Shown here one piece after another: positions 25,879 through 35,179 of a stretch of 64,000 nucleotides of DNA. Origin of the DNA: Hyphomonas sp. Mor2. GTDB taxonomy: Bacteria; Pseudomonadota; Alphaproteobacteria; Caulobacterales; Hyphomonadaceae. Position 1 is the stretch's first letter; each line of letters opens with the position of its first letter. Location: NCBI RefSeq assembly GCF_001854405.1, contig NZ_CP017718.1, positions 3,410,001 to 3,474,000 of the forward strand, given 5' to 3'. The translations under genes were made by a program, and so were the position numbers. The notes beneath the pieces are model-generated. The model saw only the letters and a program-made list of their open reading frames with translations. It ran no database searches and was not told where the DNA came from.

Positions 25879-25909
25879 TTCGCGAATGACAATGGCTGCA
25901 TTTCGCGAA
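25879..25909. promoter_or_regulatory. Paired TTCGCGAA palindromes, candidate operator
   Basis: TTCGCGAA occurs at 25879-25886 and 25902-25909, 23 bp apart (about two helical turns), each preceded by T or GT. The pair sits 7 bp upstream of the LytTR start and about 110 bp upstream of the DUF2141 start. LytTR proteins bind paired repeats two turns apart, so these are candidate sites, though the motif itself is not the classical LytTR consensus. Confidence 0.45.
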
Positions 25910-26017
25910 GGATTCCAGCCCCCAAACGAAGAAGCGGCTGCACGAGCTCAGTCGGGCTGTCATGTCTCTCCTCACAGCAGGCCCACCTGCACAAATCAAC
26001 TCGATGAGGAGACTTTC

Positions 26018-26440
26018 ATGACCCGTATCACCCCCCTGACCGCCGCGCTTGCAACCTGTCTGATCGGGGCGCCTCTGGCATCAGCATCTGACTTGACTGT
26101 AACTGTCGAAGGCATCGCCCAGGCCAAAGGGTCGATCATGCTCGGCCTGTTTGACGAGGCGACCTATAAAGGCGACGGCGCCGTCAATGGGGCCAACCTG
26201 TCCGTTGAAGGGACGAGCGTTACCGTCACATTTGAAGGGCTGGAGCCGGGCGAGTATGCGGTGCGTCTCTATCATGACCTCAATGATGATGGCGAAATGA
26301 ACACCAATCCGTTCGGCATTCCGACAGAGCCATACGCCTTCTCCAATGACGCGCAGGGCCGTTTCGGACCCGCTTCGTGGGAGGACGCCAAGTTCACCGT
26401 CGACGCCAGCGAAACCTCCCACACGATCACGATGAATTAA
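26018..26440 (+). CDS. Exported DUF2141 domain protein
   Basis: A 140-residue protein with a signal peptide (LTAALATCLIGAPLASAS) and a DUF2141 beta-sandwich: LTVTVEGIAQAKGSIMLGLFDEATY, FEGLEPGEYAVRLYHDLNDDGEMNTNPFGIPTEPYAFSNDA. The HDLNDDGEMNTN segment is the family hallmark and looks like an acidic, possibly calcium-binding loop. GAGGAGA precedes the ATG. It heads an operon with a carotenoid oxygenase and a DUF2306 protein. Its molecular function is unknown; DUF2141 genes often occur beside carotenoid-related genes, which fits here. Confidence 0.85.
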   Translation: MTRITPLTAALATCLIGAPLASASDLTVTVEGIAQAKGSIMLGLFDEATYKGDGAVNGANLSVEGTSVTVTFEGLEPGEYAVRLYHDLNDDGEMNTNPFGIPTEPYAFSNDAQGRFGPASWEDAKFTVDASETSHTITMN

Positions 26441-26467
26441 TCAGACCAGATTGGAGCGGAGGCGACC

Positions 26468-27949
26468 ATGGATCTCTCAAGACGACATTTTATCGAAGCC
26501 GGACTGGGCGTAGGGCTGGTCGGATCAATCGGCGCCTGTGCGAACACGGGACACGCGTTTACCGAACCCGGCATGCCAGACTGGCATCTCGCTTACCGGA
26601 CTGCGCCCACAATCGGATTCGATCCGTCCGCCATGCGGCTCGCCTATGGCGCGGCGCCCGCAGACCTGCGCGGATCATTCTACCGAAATGGTCCGGCCCA
26701 ACTGCAATACGGCGATCAGTATGCCAGCCACTGGTTCGACGGAGACGGTCTCATCCACCGCATCGCGATCGAAGAGGGGCGCGCTGTGCACCAGGCCCGG
26801 TTCGTTGCCACCAAGAAGCGCCGGGAAGAGCAGGCGGCGGATAAATTCCTGGCGCCGGGTTTCGGCACCCTTGGCGATGAGAGCTTTTCCGTCACTGGCC
26901 CGGACGACGTGAACGCCGCGAATACATCCGTGCTGGTCGTCAATGGTGAGCTTCTGGCCTTGTGGGAAGCCGGGTCGGCTTTCGCCATGGACGCTGCGAG
27001 TCTGGAGACCAAAGGCCCAAAAACCTGGCGCGATGACCTGAAGGGCATGCCCTTCCTGGCGCATCCAAAAGTCGAGCCAGACGGCCGCGTATGGAATCTC
27101 GCCGTGGGTGGATCGCGTGTGGGCATCTATCGGATTGCAAAGTCGGGTCAGCTGGAAGATTTCGGCATGGTCGACATTGGCCGCGCCGCCTACATCCATG
27201 ACTGGACGATGACGGATCGGCATCTGATCATTCTGGTGCAACCCTGGATCAACGAGAATTTGCGCCCGCCTGTCGTGGCCGGCTTTGAATGGCAACCGCA
27301 GCATGGCCTGCAGATGCTAATTGTCGACAAGGACGACTTTTCCAATCAACGGTGGGCGCAGGCCCCGGCCCGGATGTTCTTCCATACCGGCTCTGCCTGG
27401 GAAGAAAGCGATGGAACGATCAAGTTTGACGTCGTCCTCTACAAGCAGCCCATTCTCGGCGTCGGGGGCGGGGCAGCAGAGATTCGCGGCGAATGGACCA
27501 CCGCCTCGGCGTTCGAGCATGGGGTTCTCACGCAAGTCGTGATTCCGCCGCGTGGAGATGCCACGCTGCTGGAGTCCGATATAATTGGCGGCGAATTCCC
27601 ACAAGTCGATCCGCGCTTTCGCGGACAGAAGCGGCGCTTGACCGTGCTGGCGAGCGGGGCCCTGCCGGATCGGCCTGGCACCACCTCCATTTCGCTCCAT
27701 GACTGGGAAACCGGAGACAGCGAGACGTTCGATTTCGGACCTTCGCGTATGGTCGAAGAGTTCCTGTTCGTTCCGAAATCCGGCGGTTCAACGGAGCGGG
27801 ACTGCTGGCTGATCGGAACCGTCCTCAATCTCAAAGCCGGCAAGAGCGAAGTCTGCGTGTTTGATGCGGCGCGCGTCAGCGATGGCCCGGTCTGTATCTG
27901 GCAGGCGGATTATTCCTGGCCGCTGGGCTTTCACGGCACCTGGGCGTGA
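26468..27949 (+). CDS. Carotenoid cleavage oxygenase family protein, predicted Tat-exported lipoprotein
   Basis: A 493-residue member of the RPE65/carotenoid cleavage dioxygenase family, non-heme iron enzymes that oxidatively cleave polyene chains. All four iron-ligand histidines are seen in their family contexts: H199 (AHPKVEP), H244 (YIHDWTMT), H306 (FFHTGSAWEE) and H489 (LGFHGTWA). The N-terminus has SRRHFIE, a twin-arginine motif, then a hydrophobic stretch and the lipobox-like IGAC (C24), implying export as a lipoprotein; most characterised homologues are cytosolic. Lies 27 bp after the DUF2141 gene and 11 bp before DUF2306. Substrate unknown. Confidence 0.88.
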   Translation: MDLSRRHFIEAGLGVGLVGSIGACANTGHAFTEPGMPDWHLAYRTAPTIGFDPSAMRLAYGAAPADLRGSFYRNGPAQLQYGDQYASHWFDGDGLIHRIAIEEGRAVHQARFVATKKRREEQAADKFLAPGFGTLGDESFSVTGPDDVNAANTSVLVVNGELLALWEAGSAFAMDAASLETKGPKTWRDDLKGMPFLAHPKVEPDGRVWNLAVGGSRVGIYRIAKSGQLEDFGMVDIGRAAYIHDWTMTDRHLIILVQPWINENLRPPVVAGFEWQPQHGLQMLIVDKDDFSNQRWAQAPARMFFHTGSAWEESDGTIKFDVVLYKQPILGVGGGAAEIRGEWTTASAFEHGVLTQVVIPPRGDATLLESDIIGGEFPQVDPRFRGQKRRLTVLASGALPDRPGTTSISLHDWETGDSETFDFGPSRMVEEFLFVPKSGGSTERDCWLIGTVLNLKAGKSEVCVFDAARVSDGPVCIWQADYSWPLGFHGTWA

Positions 27950-27960
27950 GGGGAGCCAAA

Positions 27961-28515
27961 ATGACTGTAAAAACAGCGTTTCCTCCCGCAATCTCTCCTC
28001 GCGCCCTGGTGTCAAAAGTCCCCGGCTGGGTCTGGCAGTTTGCGATCGCTTTTCTGATCTACCTCATTGTCAGCCACCTTATCCTGCAGGCTCATCCGGA
28101 CGCGGATCCGCGCTTTCGGCTCGATCTCGAGCCTTTGATCAGCGCGTCTTTTGCGGTTCAGGTTCATGTGGTCGGGGCCCTCGCGTCTTTTGGGATAGGT
28201 CTCGTACTGCTCAGTGCCCCGAAGGGCTTTCGTCTGCACAAGACGCTCGGCTGGACCTGGGTGTTCAGCATGGCGGTGACGGCTGTGTCTTCCTTCTTCA
28301 TCACCGGTCTCATGGGCAATAATTACAGCCCCATTCATGCACTGTCGGCCTGGACCATGATCGGACTTCCGTTCGGGATCGCCGCGATCCGTCGCCGGGA
28401 CGTCAAGAAGCACCGGCACACAATGACCGGCATGTTTGTCGGCGGCATGCTGATCGCCGGCTTGTTTTCCTTCCTCCCGGGGCGGCTGATGTGGGAGATC
28501 TTTTTCTCCACTTGA
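27961..28515 (+). CDS. DUF2306 family membrane protein
   Basis: A 184-residue protein with four to five membrane segments. The C-terminal part shows the DUF2306 pattern: FRLHKTLGWTWVFSMAVTAVSSFFI, SPIHALSAWTMIGLPFGIAAIRRRDVKKHRHTMTGMFVGGMLIAGLFSFLPGRLMW, with histidines that may bind heme or metal. GAGGGGAGCC precedes the ATG. Last gene of the DUF2141/carotenoid oxygenase operon. Function unknown; a redox membrane partner of the oxygenase is conceivable. Confidence 0.8.
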   Translation: MTVKTAFPPAISPRALVSKVPGWVWQFAIAFLIYLIVSHLILQAHPDADPRFRLDLEPLISASFAVQVHVVGALASFGIGLVLLSAPKGFRLHKTLGWTWVFSMAVTAVSSFFITGLMGNNYSPIHALSAWTMIGLPFGIAAIRRRDVKKHRHTMTGMFVGGMLIAGLFSFLPGRLMWEIFFST

Positions 28516-28529
28516 TTCTGCACTGAAAC

Positions 28530-28558
28530 CTGTATCAAGTCTGTCATGCTTCCGGCAT
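28530..28558 (+). promoter_or_regulatory. Pho-box-like repeats upstream of the PhoD-like gene
   Basis: Three 7-mers spaced exactly 11 bp apart: CTGTATC (28530), CTGTCAT (28541) and CCGGCAT (28552), compared with the PhoB consensus CTGTCAT repeated every 11 bp. The middle copy is perfect, the third matches 5 of 7 and the first 4 of 7. Location directly before a PhoD-family phosphatase gene supports phosphate control. The same DNA also folds into a hairpin (GTCTGTCA at 28539 with TGACAGAC at 28568), so an RNA role is an alternative. Confidence 0.5.
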
Positions 28559-28592
28559 AAGGAAGTGTGACAGACAAATGCGGGAGAAGCGG

Positions 28593-29777
28593 ATGATTAG
28601 GGGCGTAGTTGCGGCAGCAGGCCTGCTCAGTTTGGGAGCCTGCGCGACGCAGGGCAGCGGCATCAGTATTTTTACGCCGAAACCCGATAGCGCCGAAGCG
28701 GCCCTGGAGCTTTACTACGACACCATCCCGGATAGCGCGCTTCCAACGGCGGGCGCCGGCGCCGCCTTCCCATCCGAGGATGCAGTCATTACCTCGGTCC
28801 TGCTCGGGTCTTGTCTGGACGAGGAGAAGGGACCTTCCGCAGCCATGCGAAGCATCGCCAATGAAAACGCGGATCTGTTCCTTATGGTCGGCGACAATGT
28901 CTATGGCGATCGCGATGGCCGCGCCTATGTGAACAATCAGCCGAATCTGGACGAGGTGCGCGAGTCCTTTGCGGATCTTGCCGCGCGCGAGGATTTCCAG
29001 GCGGTGCGCGCGGCGCACCCGATGATGGTGGCCTGGGATGACCATGATTTCGGCGCCAATGATGCAGGCAATGAGTTTCCCTTCCGCGGTCTGGCCGAGC
29101 GCGTGCATGAAGTCTTCTGGGGGCTTGAGTCTCAGGATGTCGGCAAGTGGCCGGGGACGTATTACGCCCGCAGCTTCGGACCGGATGGACAACGCGTTCA
29201 GGTCATCATGCTGGACACGCGCTTTTTCCGCTCATCCTTGACCCCAACCGATGATTGGGGCGCCAAGGGCAAGGAGCGCTATCTGCCGGCGCCCGCCGGG
29301 TCGATGCAGGACATGCTGGGCGCCGCGCAATGGACCTGGCTGGAAAATCAGCTGCGGCAACCAGCCGATATTCGCCTGATCGCCTCGTCCATCCAGATCA
29401 TGCCCACCACGCATGGCTGGGAAGCCTGGTCGGCCATGCCGGATGAGCGTCAGCGCCTGTTCGATCTGATCAAGAGAACGGACGCGACCGGCGTGGTATT
29501 CCTCTCGGGCGATCGGCACACGGCTTTCATCTATGAAGAAGACGGCATCCTGCCTTATGCCGCGCATGAGCTCACCTCGTCCTCCCTGAACGTCGCGTTT
29601 GCGACCGAGTCAGAGGAAATGGACGCGCGGCAGGTCGGCGCCGGATTCGCACCTGAAAATTACGGAAAACTGGAAATCGACTGGGACGCGAAAACGATCG
29701 CGCTGAAAGTCAAGGACAATGCGGGCCAGACCGTGCGGCAGAATGATCTCACATTCGCGGAAATCGGGGTGAAATAG
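28593..29777 (+). CDS. PhoD-like alkaline phosphatase family lipoprotein
   Basis: A 394-residue metallophosphatase of the PhoD family, acting on phosphomonoesters or diesters outside the cytoplasm. A signal peptide with lipobox LGAC (VAAAGLLSLGACATQ) predicts a lipoprotein. Metal-binding motifs are LMVGDNVYGDRDG, VAWDDHDFGANDAG and FLSGDRHTAFIYEE. I chose the second ATG because GGGAG lies six bases before it; an ATG five codons earlier would lack a ribosome site. A Pho-box-like element directly upstream suggests induction by phosphate limitation. Confidence 0.85.
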   Translation: MIRGVVAAAGLLSLGACATQGSGISIFTPKPDSAEAALELYYDTIPDSALPTAGAGAAFPSEDAVITSVLLGSCLDEEKGPSAAMRSIANENADLFLMVGDNVYGDRDGRAYVNNQPNLDEVRESFADLAAREDFQAVRAAHPMMVAWDDHDFGANDAGNEFPFRGLAERVHEVFWGLESQDVGKWPGTYYARSFGPDGQRVQVIMLDTRFFRSSLTPTDDWGAKGKERYLPAPAGSMQDMLGAAQWTWLENQLRQPADIRLIASSIQIMPTTHGWEAWSAMPDERQRLFDLIKRTDATGVVFLSGDRHTAFIYEEDGILPYAAHELTSSSLNVAFATESEEMDARQVGAGFAPENYGKLEIDWDAKTIALKVKDNAGQTVRQNDLTFAEIGVK

Positions 29778-29862
29778 CCTGCGAATCGGGCAGATCTGGC
29801 GGGATTCGGAACAGGTTTGCGAGTGGCGCTGATTGACAGCGCTATCGGGAGCTGTGTCCCGG

Positions 29863-29890
29863 TTGTCAGGGCCCATGGCGGTGGTATAAG
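29863..29890 (+). promoter_or_regulatory. Predicted promoter of the suc operon
   Basis: -35 TTGTCA and -10 TATAAG with a 16-bp spacer, ending 60 bp before the sucC start codon. It is the only good pair in the 173-bp gap after the PhoD-like gene. Confidence 0.65.
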
Positions 29891-29950
29891 CGCCCGACTT
29901 TCGCGGGAGCAAAACGAGTCGCCCCGCAAGCTGCAAAAGGCTGATTTCAC

Positions 29951-31147
29951 ATGAACATTCACGAATACCAGGCCAAGGCCGTCCTCAAAGAGTTTGGCGC
30001 GCCAGTGGCTGACGGCGTCCCGATCCTGACTCTCGATGATGTGCAGACGGCGGTCGATACTTTACCGGGTCCGCTTTGGGTCGTGAAAAGTCAGATCCAT
30101 GCCGGTGGTCGCGGCAAGGGCAAATTCGTGGAAGCCGCGGCGGGTGAAAAAGGCGGTGTTCGCCTGGCCTTCTCCAAGGACGAAGTGATGGAGCACGCCA
30201 AGGCGATGCTCGGCAATCACCTGGTCACGGCGCAAACCAGCGCAGAAGGCAAGCAGGTCAATCGCCTCTATGTTGAAGATGGTGCTGACATTGCCACTGA
30301 GCTTTACCTCTCCCTGCTGGTTGACCGCGAAACCGGTCAGCCCGCTTTTGTAGCCTCGACGGAAGGCGGTATGGACATTGAGGCGGTTGCGCATGACACG
30401 CCGGACAAGATCCTGACGCTGCCCATCGACCCGATGGAAGGGGTCACCGACGCTGCGGCTGGAAAGCTCTGCGACGCACTGGCACTTGAAGGCGCGGCCC
30501 GCGAAGACGGCATGAAGCTGTTCCCGATCCTGTACAAGGCGTTCACCGAGAAGGACATGTCGATGCTGGAGATCAATCCGCTCATCGTCATGGAGAGCGG
30601 AAACCTGCGCGTCCTTGATGCCAAGGTCAGCTTCGACGGCAACGCCCTCTTCCGGCATCCGGACATCATGGAGCTGCGCGACACCACAGAAGAAGACGAA
30701 AAAGAGATTGAAGCCTCGGAATGGGATCTCGCCTATATCGCGCTCGACGGCACAATTGGCTGCATGGTCAACGGGGCCGGCCTCGCCATGGCGACCATGG
30801 ACATCATCAAGCTCTACGGCGAAGAGCCCGCAAACTTCTGTGATGTGGGCGGCGGCGCCAATGCTGAGAAAGTTGCGGCGGCATTCAAGATCATCATGAA
30901 GGACCCGAACGTCAAAGGCATTCTGGTCAACATCTTCGGCGGCATCATGAAGTGTGACGTCATCGCGGAAGGCGTTATCCAGGCCGTGAAAGAAACCTCG
31001 CTGGCCGTTCCACTGGTGGTCCGCCTCGAAGGCACGAATGTCGAGAAGGGCAAGGAAATCCTGGCCCAGAGCGGAATGAACATCATTCCCGCAGATGACC
31101 TCGACGATGCCGCCCAGAAAATTGTTGCAGCCGTGAAAGGCGCGTAA
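29951..31147 (+). CDS. sucC: Succinate-CoA ligase, ADP-forming, beta subunit
   Basis: Beta subunit of succinyl-CoA synthetase, converting succinyl-CoA to succinate with nucleotide triphosphate formation in the TCA cycle. The 398 residues start [19 protein letters not shown], the invariant family N-terminus, with an ATP-grasp domain ([18 protein letters not shown]) and the ligase domain [30 protein letters not shown] and [16 protein letters not shown]. First gene of the suc operon; no mdh gene precedes it, although mdh-sucC is common in Alphaproteobacteria. Confidence 0.98.
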   Translation: MNIHEYQAKAVLKEFGAPVADGVPILTLDDVQTAVDTLPGPLWVVKSQIHAGGRGKGKFVEAAAGEKGGVRLAFSKDEVMEHAKAMLGNHLVTAQTSAEGKQVNRLYVEDGADIATELYLSLLVDRETGQPAFVASTEGGMDIEAVAHDTPDKILTLPIDPMEGVTDAAAGKLCDALALEGAAREDGMKLFPILYKAFTEKDMSMLEINPLIVMESGNLRVLDAKVSFDGNALFRHPDIMELRDTTEEDEKEIEASEWDLAYIALDGTIGCMVNGAGLAMATMDIIKLYGEEPANFCDVGGGANAEKVAAAFKIIMKDPNVKGILVNIFGGIMKCDVIAEGVIQAVKETSLAVPLVVRLEGTNVEKGKEILAQSGMNIIPADDLDDAAQKIVAAVKGA

Positions 31148-31152
31148 GAGAC

Positions 31153-32055
31153 ATGTCCATTCTTATCGACTCGAACACAAAAGTTATCGTTCAGGGCCTG
31201 ACGGGTAAGACCGGCTCTTTCCATACCAACCAGGCGCTGGAATATTTCGGCACGCAAATGGTTGCAGGCACGCACCCGCGCAAAGCCGGTGAAAGCTGGA
31301 CGGCTGACAATGGCGCATCTTTGCCAATCTATGCAAACGCGGCTGACGCGAAAGACGCGACCGGCGCAAACGCCACGGTCATCTACGTCCCGCCAGCCGG
31401 CGCTGCGGCTGCAATCGAAGAAGCGATTGATGCGGAAATTCCGTTGATCGTTTGTATCACTGAAGGCGTCCCGGTTCTCGACATGGTTCGCGTGAAGGCG
31501 AAACTTGATCGCTCGAACTCGCGCCTGATCGGGCCGAACTGCCCAGGTCTTCTGACCCCTGAACAGTGCAAGATCGGCATCATGCCGGGCAAGATCTTCA
31601 AGAAGGGCTCTGTCGGTGTGGTCTCACGCTCCGGCACGCTGACTTATGAAGCTGTGTACCAGACCTCTGTCGAGGGCCTCGGCCAGACCTCTGCGGTCGG
31701 CATTGGCGGCGACCCGGTCAAGGGCACAGAATTTATCGACGTGTTGGAAATGTTCCTCGCGGATGACGAAACAGAAAGCATCGTCATGATTGGTGAAATT
31801 GGCGGCACGGCAGAAGAAGATGCCGCCCAGTTCCTGATCGATGAGGCCAAGAAAGGCCGCAAGAAACCTATGGTTGGTTTCATCGCCGGACGCACCGCTC
31901 CAAAAGGCCGGACCATGGGTCATGCCGGAGCGATTGTTTCAGGCGGTAAAGGGGATGCGGAATCCAAGATTGCAGCTATGGAAGCAGCTGGAATCAAAGT
32001 ATCGCCTAGCCCTGCCCGTTTGGGCACAACCATGGTAGAGGTTTTGAAAGGCTAG
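31153..32055 (+). CDS. sucD: Succinate-CoA ligase alpha subunit
   Basis: Alpha subunit of succinyl-CoA synthetase; it binds CoA and carries the phosphohistidine intermediate. The 300-residue protein shows [24 protein letters not shown] N-terminal CoA site, [33 protein letters not shown], and the active histidine in [17 protein letters not shown]. Starts 5 bp after sucC, a ratio that keeps the two subunits coupled. Confidence 0.98.
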   Translation: MSILIDSNTKVIVQGLTGKTGSFHTNQALEYFGTQMVAGTHPRKAGESWTADNGASLPIYANAADAKDATGANATVIYVPPAGAAAAIEEAIDAEIPLIVCITEGVPVLDMVRVKAKLDRSNSRLIGPNCPGLLTPEQCKIGIMPGKIFKKGSVGVVSRSGTLTYEAVYQTSVEGLGQTSAVGIGGDPVKGTEFIDVLEMFLADDETESIVMIGEIGGTAEEDAAQFLIDEAKKGRKKPMVGFIAGRTAPKGRTMGHAGAIVSGGKGDAESKIAAMEAAGIKVSPSPARLGTTMVEVLKG

Positions 32056-32077
32056 AGACGCACTATATGCGTTCTCT

Positions 32078-32118
32078 GGACGGCCAGACGAGGCCAGACT
32101 GACCCCGCCCGGCCGTCC
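32078..32118 (+). other. Intercistronic hairpin between sucD and sucA
   Basis: GGACGGCC (32078-32085) and GGCCGTCC (32111-32118) are perfect inverted repeats around a 25-nt loop, ahead of the sucA ribosome site AAAGGACGG. No U-run follows, so it is more likely an mRNA processing or stability element than a full terminator. Confidence 0.4.
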
Positions 32119-32138
32119 GATACAAAGGACGGTATCAA

Positions 32139-35100
32139 ATGGCAGACGACGGTTCTCCCGTAGACGGCGGTCGCAGCGCTCAAAACGCCGCGATGCTGGA
32201 CACCCTGTTTTTGTATGGCGGCAGCGCCGTCTGGATTGAACAGATGCAGGCCAAGTTTGCGGCGGACCCGAATTCGGTTCCGGAAAGCTGGCGTACCTTC
32301 TTTCAGGAATTGGGCGACGGCAATGCAGATGCGACCCGCAATGCGGATGGCGCGAGCTGGAAACGTACCCAATGGCCAACACCGCCCTCGCCGGAAGAAA
32401 CCGCCGCGTTTGATGGCAATTGGACATTGCTGGAGCCGAAGCTCGAAAAGAAGATCAAATCCGCTGCCCCGACCGCCTCAGAGGCGGATGTCGAGCTGGC
32501 GGTAAAGGATTCGGTCAAGGCGCTGATGATGATCCGCGCGTTCCGCATGCGCGGTCACTTGCAGGCCCAACTCGATCCGCTTGGGCTGGACAATCCGGAA
32601 TATCAGCCCGAGCTGGACCCGAAGAATTATGGCTTTGAAGACGCCGATATGGATCGCGAGATCTTCATTGATGGCGTGCTCGGCCTCGAGCGTGCCAATG
32701 TCCGTCAGATCCTGGATATCGTTCGCCGCACCTATTGCGATACGCTTGGCATCGAGTTTCAGCACATTTCCGATCCGGAAGAAAAAAGCTGGCTGCAAGA
32801 GCGGATTGAAGGCCCCGACAAAGGCGTGGCGTTTACGCCGGAAGGCAAGAAGGCCATCCTGTCCAAATTGATCGAGGCTGAGACGTTCGAGCGCTTTTTG
32901 CACAAACGCTACCCGGGTACGAAGCGTTTCGGCCTGGATGGCGGCGAGGCGGCCGTGCCGGCGCTGGAACAGATCATCAAGCGGGGCGGCGCGCTTGGAA
33001 TCGACGAGATCGTCGTCGGCATGCCGCACCGCGGACGCCTGAACATGCTGGCAGCCGTGATGGGCAAAGAGTACGAGAAAATCTTCCACGAATTCATGGG
33101 CGGCTCGACTCAGGGTGCCGAGGAGTTTGGCTCAGGCGATGTGAAATACCATCTCGGTGCGTCTTCTGATCGTGAGTTTGATGGCAATCAGGTCCACCTG
33201 ACGATGAACGCCAACCCATCTCACCTCGAGGCTGTGGATCCGGTTGTGCTCGGACGCGTGCGTGCCAAGCAGTTCATGCAATATGAAGAGACGGGCGCAC
33301 TCGACCGGACGAAGAAGTTGCCGCTCCTTTTGCACGGCGATGCGGCCTTCGCGGGTCAAGGCGTGGTGGCGGAGTGTTTTGCCCTGTCCGGCCTGCAAGG
33401 CTATCGGACCGGCGGGACCATCCATTTCATCATCAATAACCAGATCGGCTTCACGACCAGCCCGATGTATTCGCGCTCATCACCTTACCCGTCTGACGTG
33501 GCGCTGATGGTGCAGGCGCCAATCTTCCACGTGAATGGCGATGATCCGGAAGCGGTCACCTATGCGGCGAAAGTGGCGACCGAGTATCGGCAGAAATTCG
33601 GCAAGGACGTCGTCATCGACATGTTCTGCTATCGCCGGTTCGGACACAATGAGGGCGACGAGCCCATGTTCACCCAGCCGGTCATGTACACCCGGATCAA
33701 GGGTCACAAATCGACTCGCGAGTTATATGGTGAGCGTCTCGTCGCTGAGGGTCTGATGACCGCAGAAGACGTCGCAACTGAGGTCAAGGCATTCGAGGAC
33801 TTCCTCGACAAGGCGTTTGAAGACGGCAAGAAGGTCGAGACCACGAAAGCGGACTGGCTCGAAGGCGAATGGGAAGGCCTCGGCCTGCCATTGGACGATG
33901 AGCGCCGCGGCAAGACCGGCGTATCCAAAGCGAAACTGAAAGAGCTGGGTGAGACAATCACCACGGTTCCGGAAAACGTCGATATACACCGCACGCTGGG
34001 GCGTGTGATCAAGGGGCGCGCCGACGCGGTCAGCACCGGCAAGGGCCTCGACTGGGCGACGGCGGAGCATCTGGCCTTTGCGACGCTTCTGGACGAAGGC
34101 TTCCATGTGCGCCTGTCTGGTCAGGATTGCGGCCGTGGCACCTTCTCGCAGCGCCACAGCCATATGGTCGATCAGAAAACCGGCGACCGCTACACGGCGC
34201 TGAACAATATTCGCGACGGCCAGGCTGAGTATGAAGTCATCGACTCGCTGCTCTCCGAGGAAGCGGTTCTGGGCTACGAGTATGGCTATTCGCTCGCCAA
34301 TCCGAATGCGCTGGTCATGTGGGAAGCCCAGTTTGGGGACTTCTCGAATGGCGCGCAGGTCTTTTTCGACCAGTTCATTTCTTCGGCTGAACGCAAATGG
34401 CTGCGCATGTCAGGCCTGACCATGCTTCTGCCGCATGGTTATGAAGGGCAGGGGCCAGAACACTCCTCCGCCCGCCTTGAGCGCTTTCTGCAAATGTGCG
34501 CGGAAGACAATTGGCAAGTCTGCAACCTGACGACGCCAGCCAACTATTTCCACGCCCTGCGTCGTCAGATTCACCGCGACTTCCGCAAGCCGCTTGTGAT
34601 CATGACGCCGAAATCTCTGCTGCGCCACAAGCTGGCGACCAGCGACTTCGAAGACATGAACACCAAGTCGTCCTTCCACCGTGTGCTGTGGGATGATGCC
34701 GATACGCCGGGCCGAGAAGGCAAGGTGAAACTGGTCGCCGACGAGAAAATCCGCCGCGTCGTCCTGTGTTCCGGCAAGGTCTATTATGACCTGTTTGAAG
34801 CGCGCGAAGAAAGCGGTGCGGACGATATTTATTTGCTCCGGGTGGAACAATTCTACCCGGTCCCGCGTAAGGCTCTTATGGTCGAACTTAAACGGTTCCC
34901 GCAAGCCGAGCTGGTCTGGTGCCAGGAAGAGCCGCGCAATATGGGCGGTTGGACCTTCATTCGTGACGAAATCGAGTGGGCAGCCAACCATGTTGGAAGT
35001 GAGCATCCGCGACCTAAATATACCGGGCGACCGCCTGCTGCGGCGACGGCGACCGGCTTGCTCTCGACCCATAATCGCGAGAAAGACGCATTCATCGGTG

Positions 35101-35147
35101 CCGCCCTTGGCGACACACCTGTAGAAGACAGCCTGGTGACCAACTAG
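32139..35147 (+). CDS. sucA: 2-oxoglutarate dehydrogenase E1 component
   Basis: Thiamine-diphosphate-dependent E1 of the 2-oxoglutarate dehydrogenase complex; decarboxylates 2-oxoglutarate and transfers succinyl to lipoyl-E2. The 1002-residue length is normal. Visible are the N-terminal LYGGSAVWIEQMQAKFAADP region, the VVGMPHRGRLNMLAAVMGK block, the ThDP motif HGDAAFAGQGVV...FIINNQIGFTTSP, and the transketolase-like pyrimidine domain with SGQDCGRGTFSQRHS and LLPHGYEGQGPEHSSARLERFLQM. It follows sucD after an 83-bp gap with a hairpin. Confidence 0.98.
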   Translation: MADDGSPVDGGRSAQNAAMLDTLFLYGGSAVWIEQMQAKFAADPNSVPESWRTFFQELGDGNADATRNADGASWKRTQWPTPPSPEETAAFDGNWTLLEPKLEKKIKSAAPTASEADVELAVKDSVKALMMIRAFRMRGHLQAQLDPLGLDNPEYQPELDPKNYGFEDADMDREIFIDGVLGLERANVRQILDIVRRTYCDTLGIEFQHISDPEEKSWLQERIEGPDKGVAFTPEGKKAILSKLIEAETFERFLHKRYPGTKRFGLDGGEAAVPALEQIIKRGGALGIDEIVVGMPHRGRLNMLAAVMGKEYEKIFHEFMGGSTQGAEEFGSGDVKYHLGASSDREFDGNQVHLTMNANPSHLEAVDPVVLGRVRAKQFMQYEETGALDRTKKLPLLLHGDAAFAGQGVVAECFALSGLQGYRTGGTIHFIINNQIGFTTSPMYSRSSPYPSDVALMVQAPIFHVNGDDPEAVTYAAKVATEYRQKFGKDVVIDMFCYRRFGHNEGDEPMFTQPVMYTRIKGHKSTRELYGERLVAEGLMTAEDVATEVKAFEDFLDKAFEDGKKVETTKADWLEGEWEGLGLPLDDERRGKTGVSKAKLKELGETITTVPENVDIHRTLGRVIKGRADAVSTGKGLDWATAEHLAFATLLDEGFHVRLSGQDCGRGTFSQRHSHMVDQKTGDRYTALNNIRDGQAEYEVIDSLLSEEAVLGYEYGYSLANPNALVMWEAQFGDFSNGAQVFFDQFISSAERKWLRMSGLTMLLPHGYEGQGPEHSSARLERFLQMCAEDNWQVCNLTTPANYFHALRRQIHRDFRKPLVIMTPKSLLRHKLATSDFEDMNTKSSFHRVLWDDADTPGREGKVKLVADEKIRRVVLCSGKVYYDLFEAREESGADDIYLLRVEQFYPVPRKALMVELKRFPQAELVWCQEEPRNMGGWTFIRDEIEWAANHVGSEHPRPKYTGRPPAAATATGLLSTHNREKDAFIGAALGDTPVEDSLVTN

Positions 35148-35179
35148 AGACCAATTAGAGACGAAGACAGAGACCGAAA

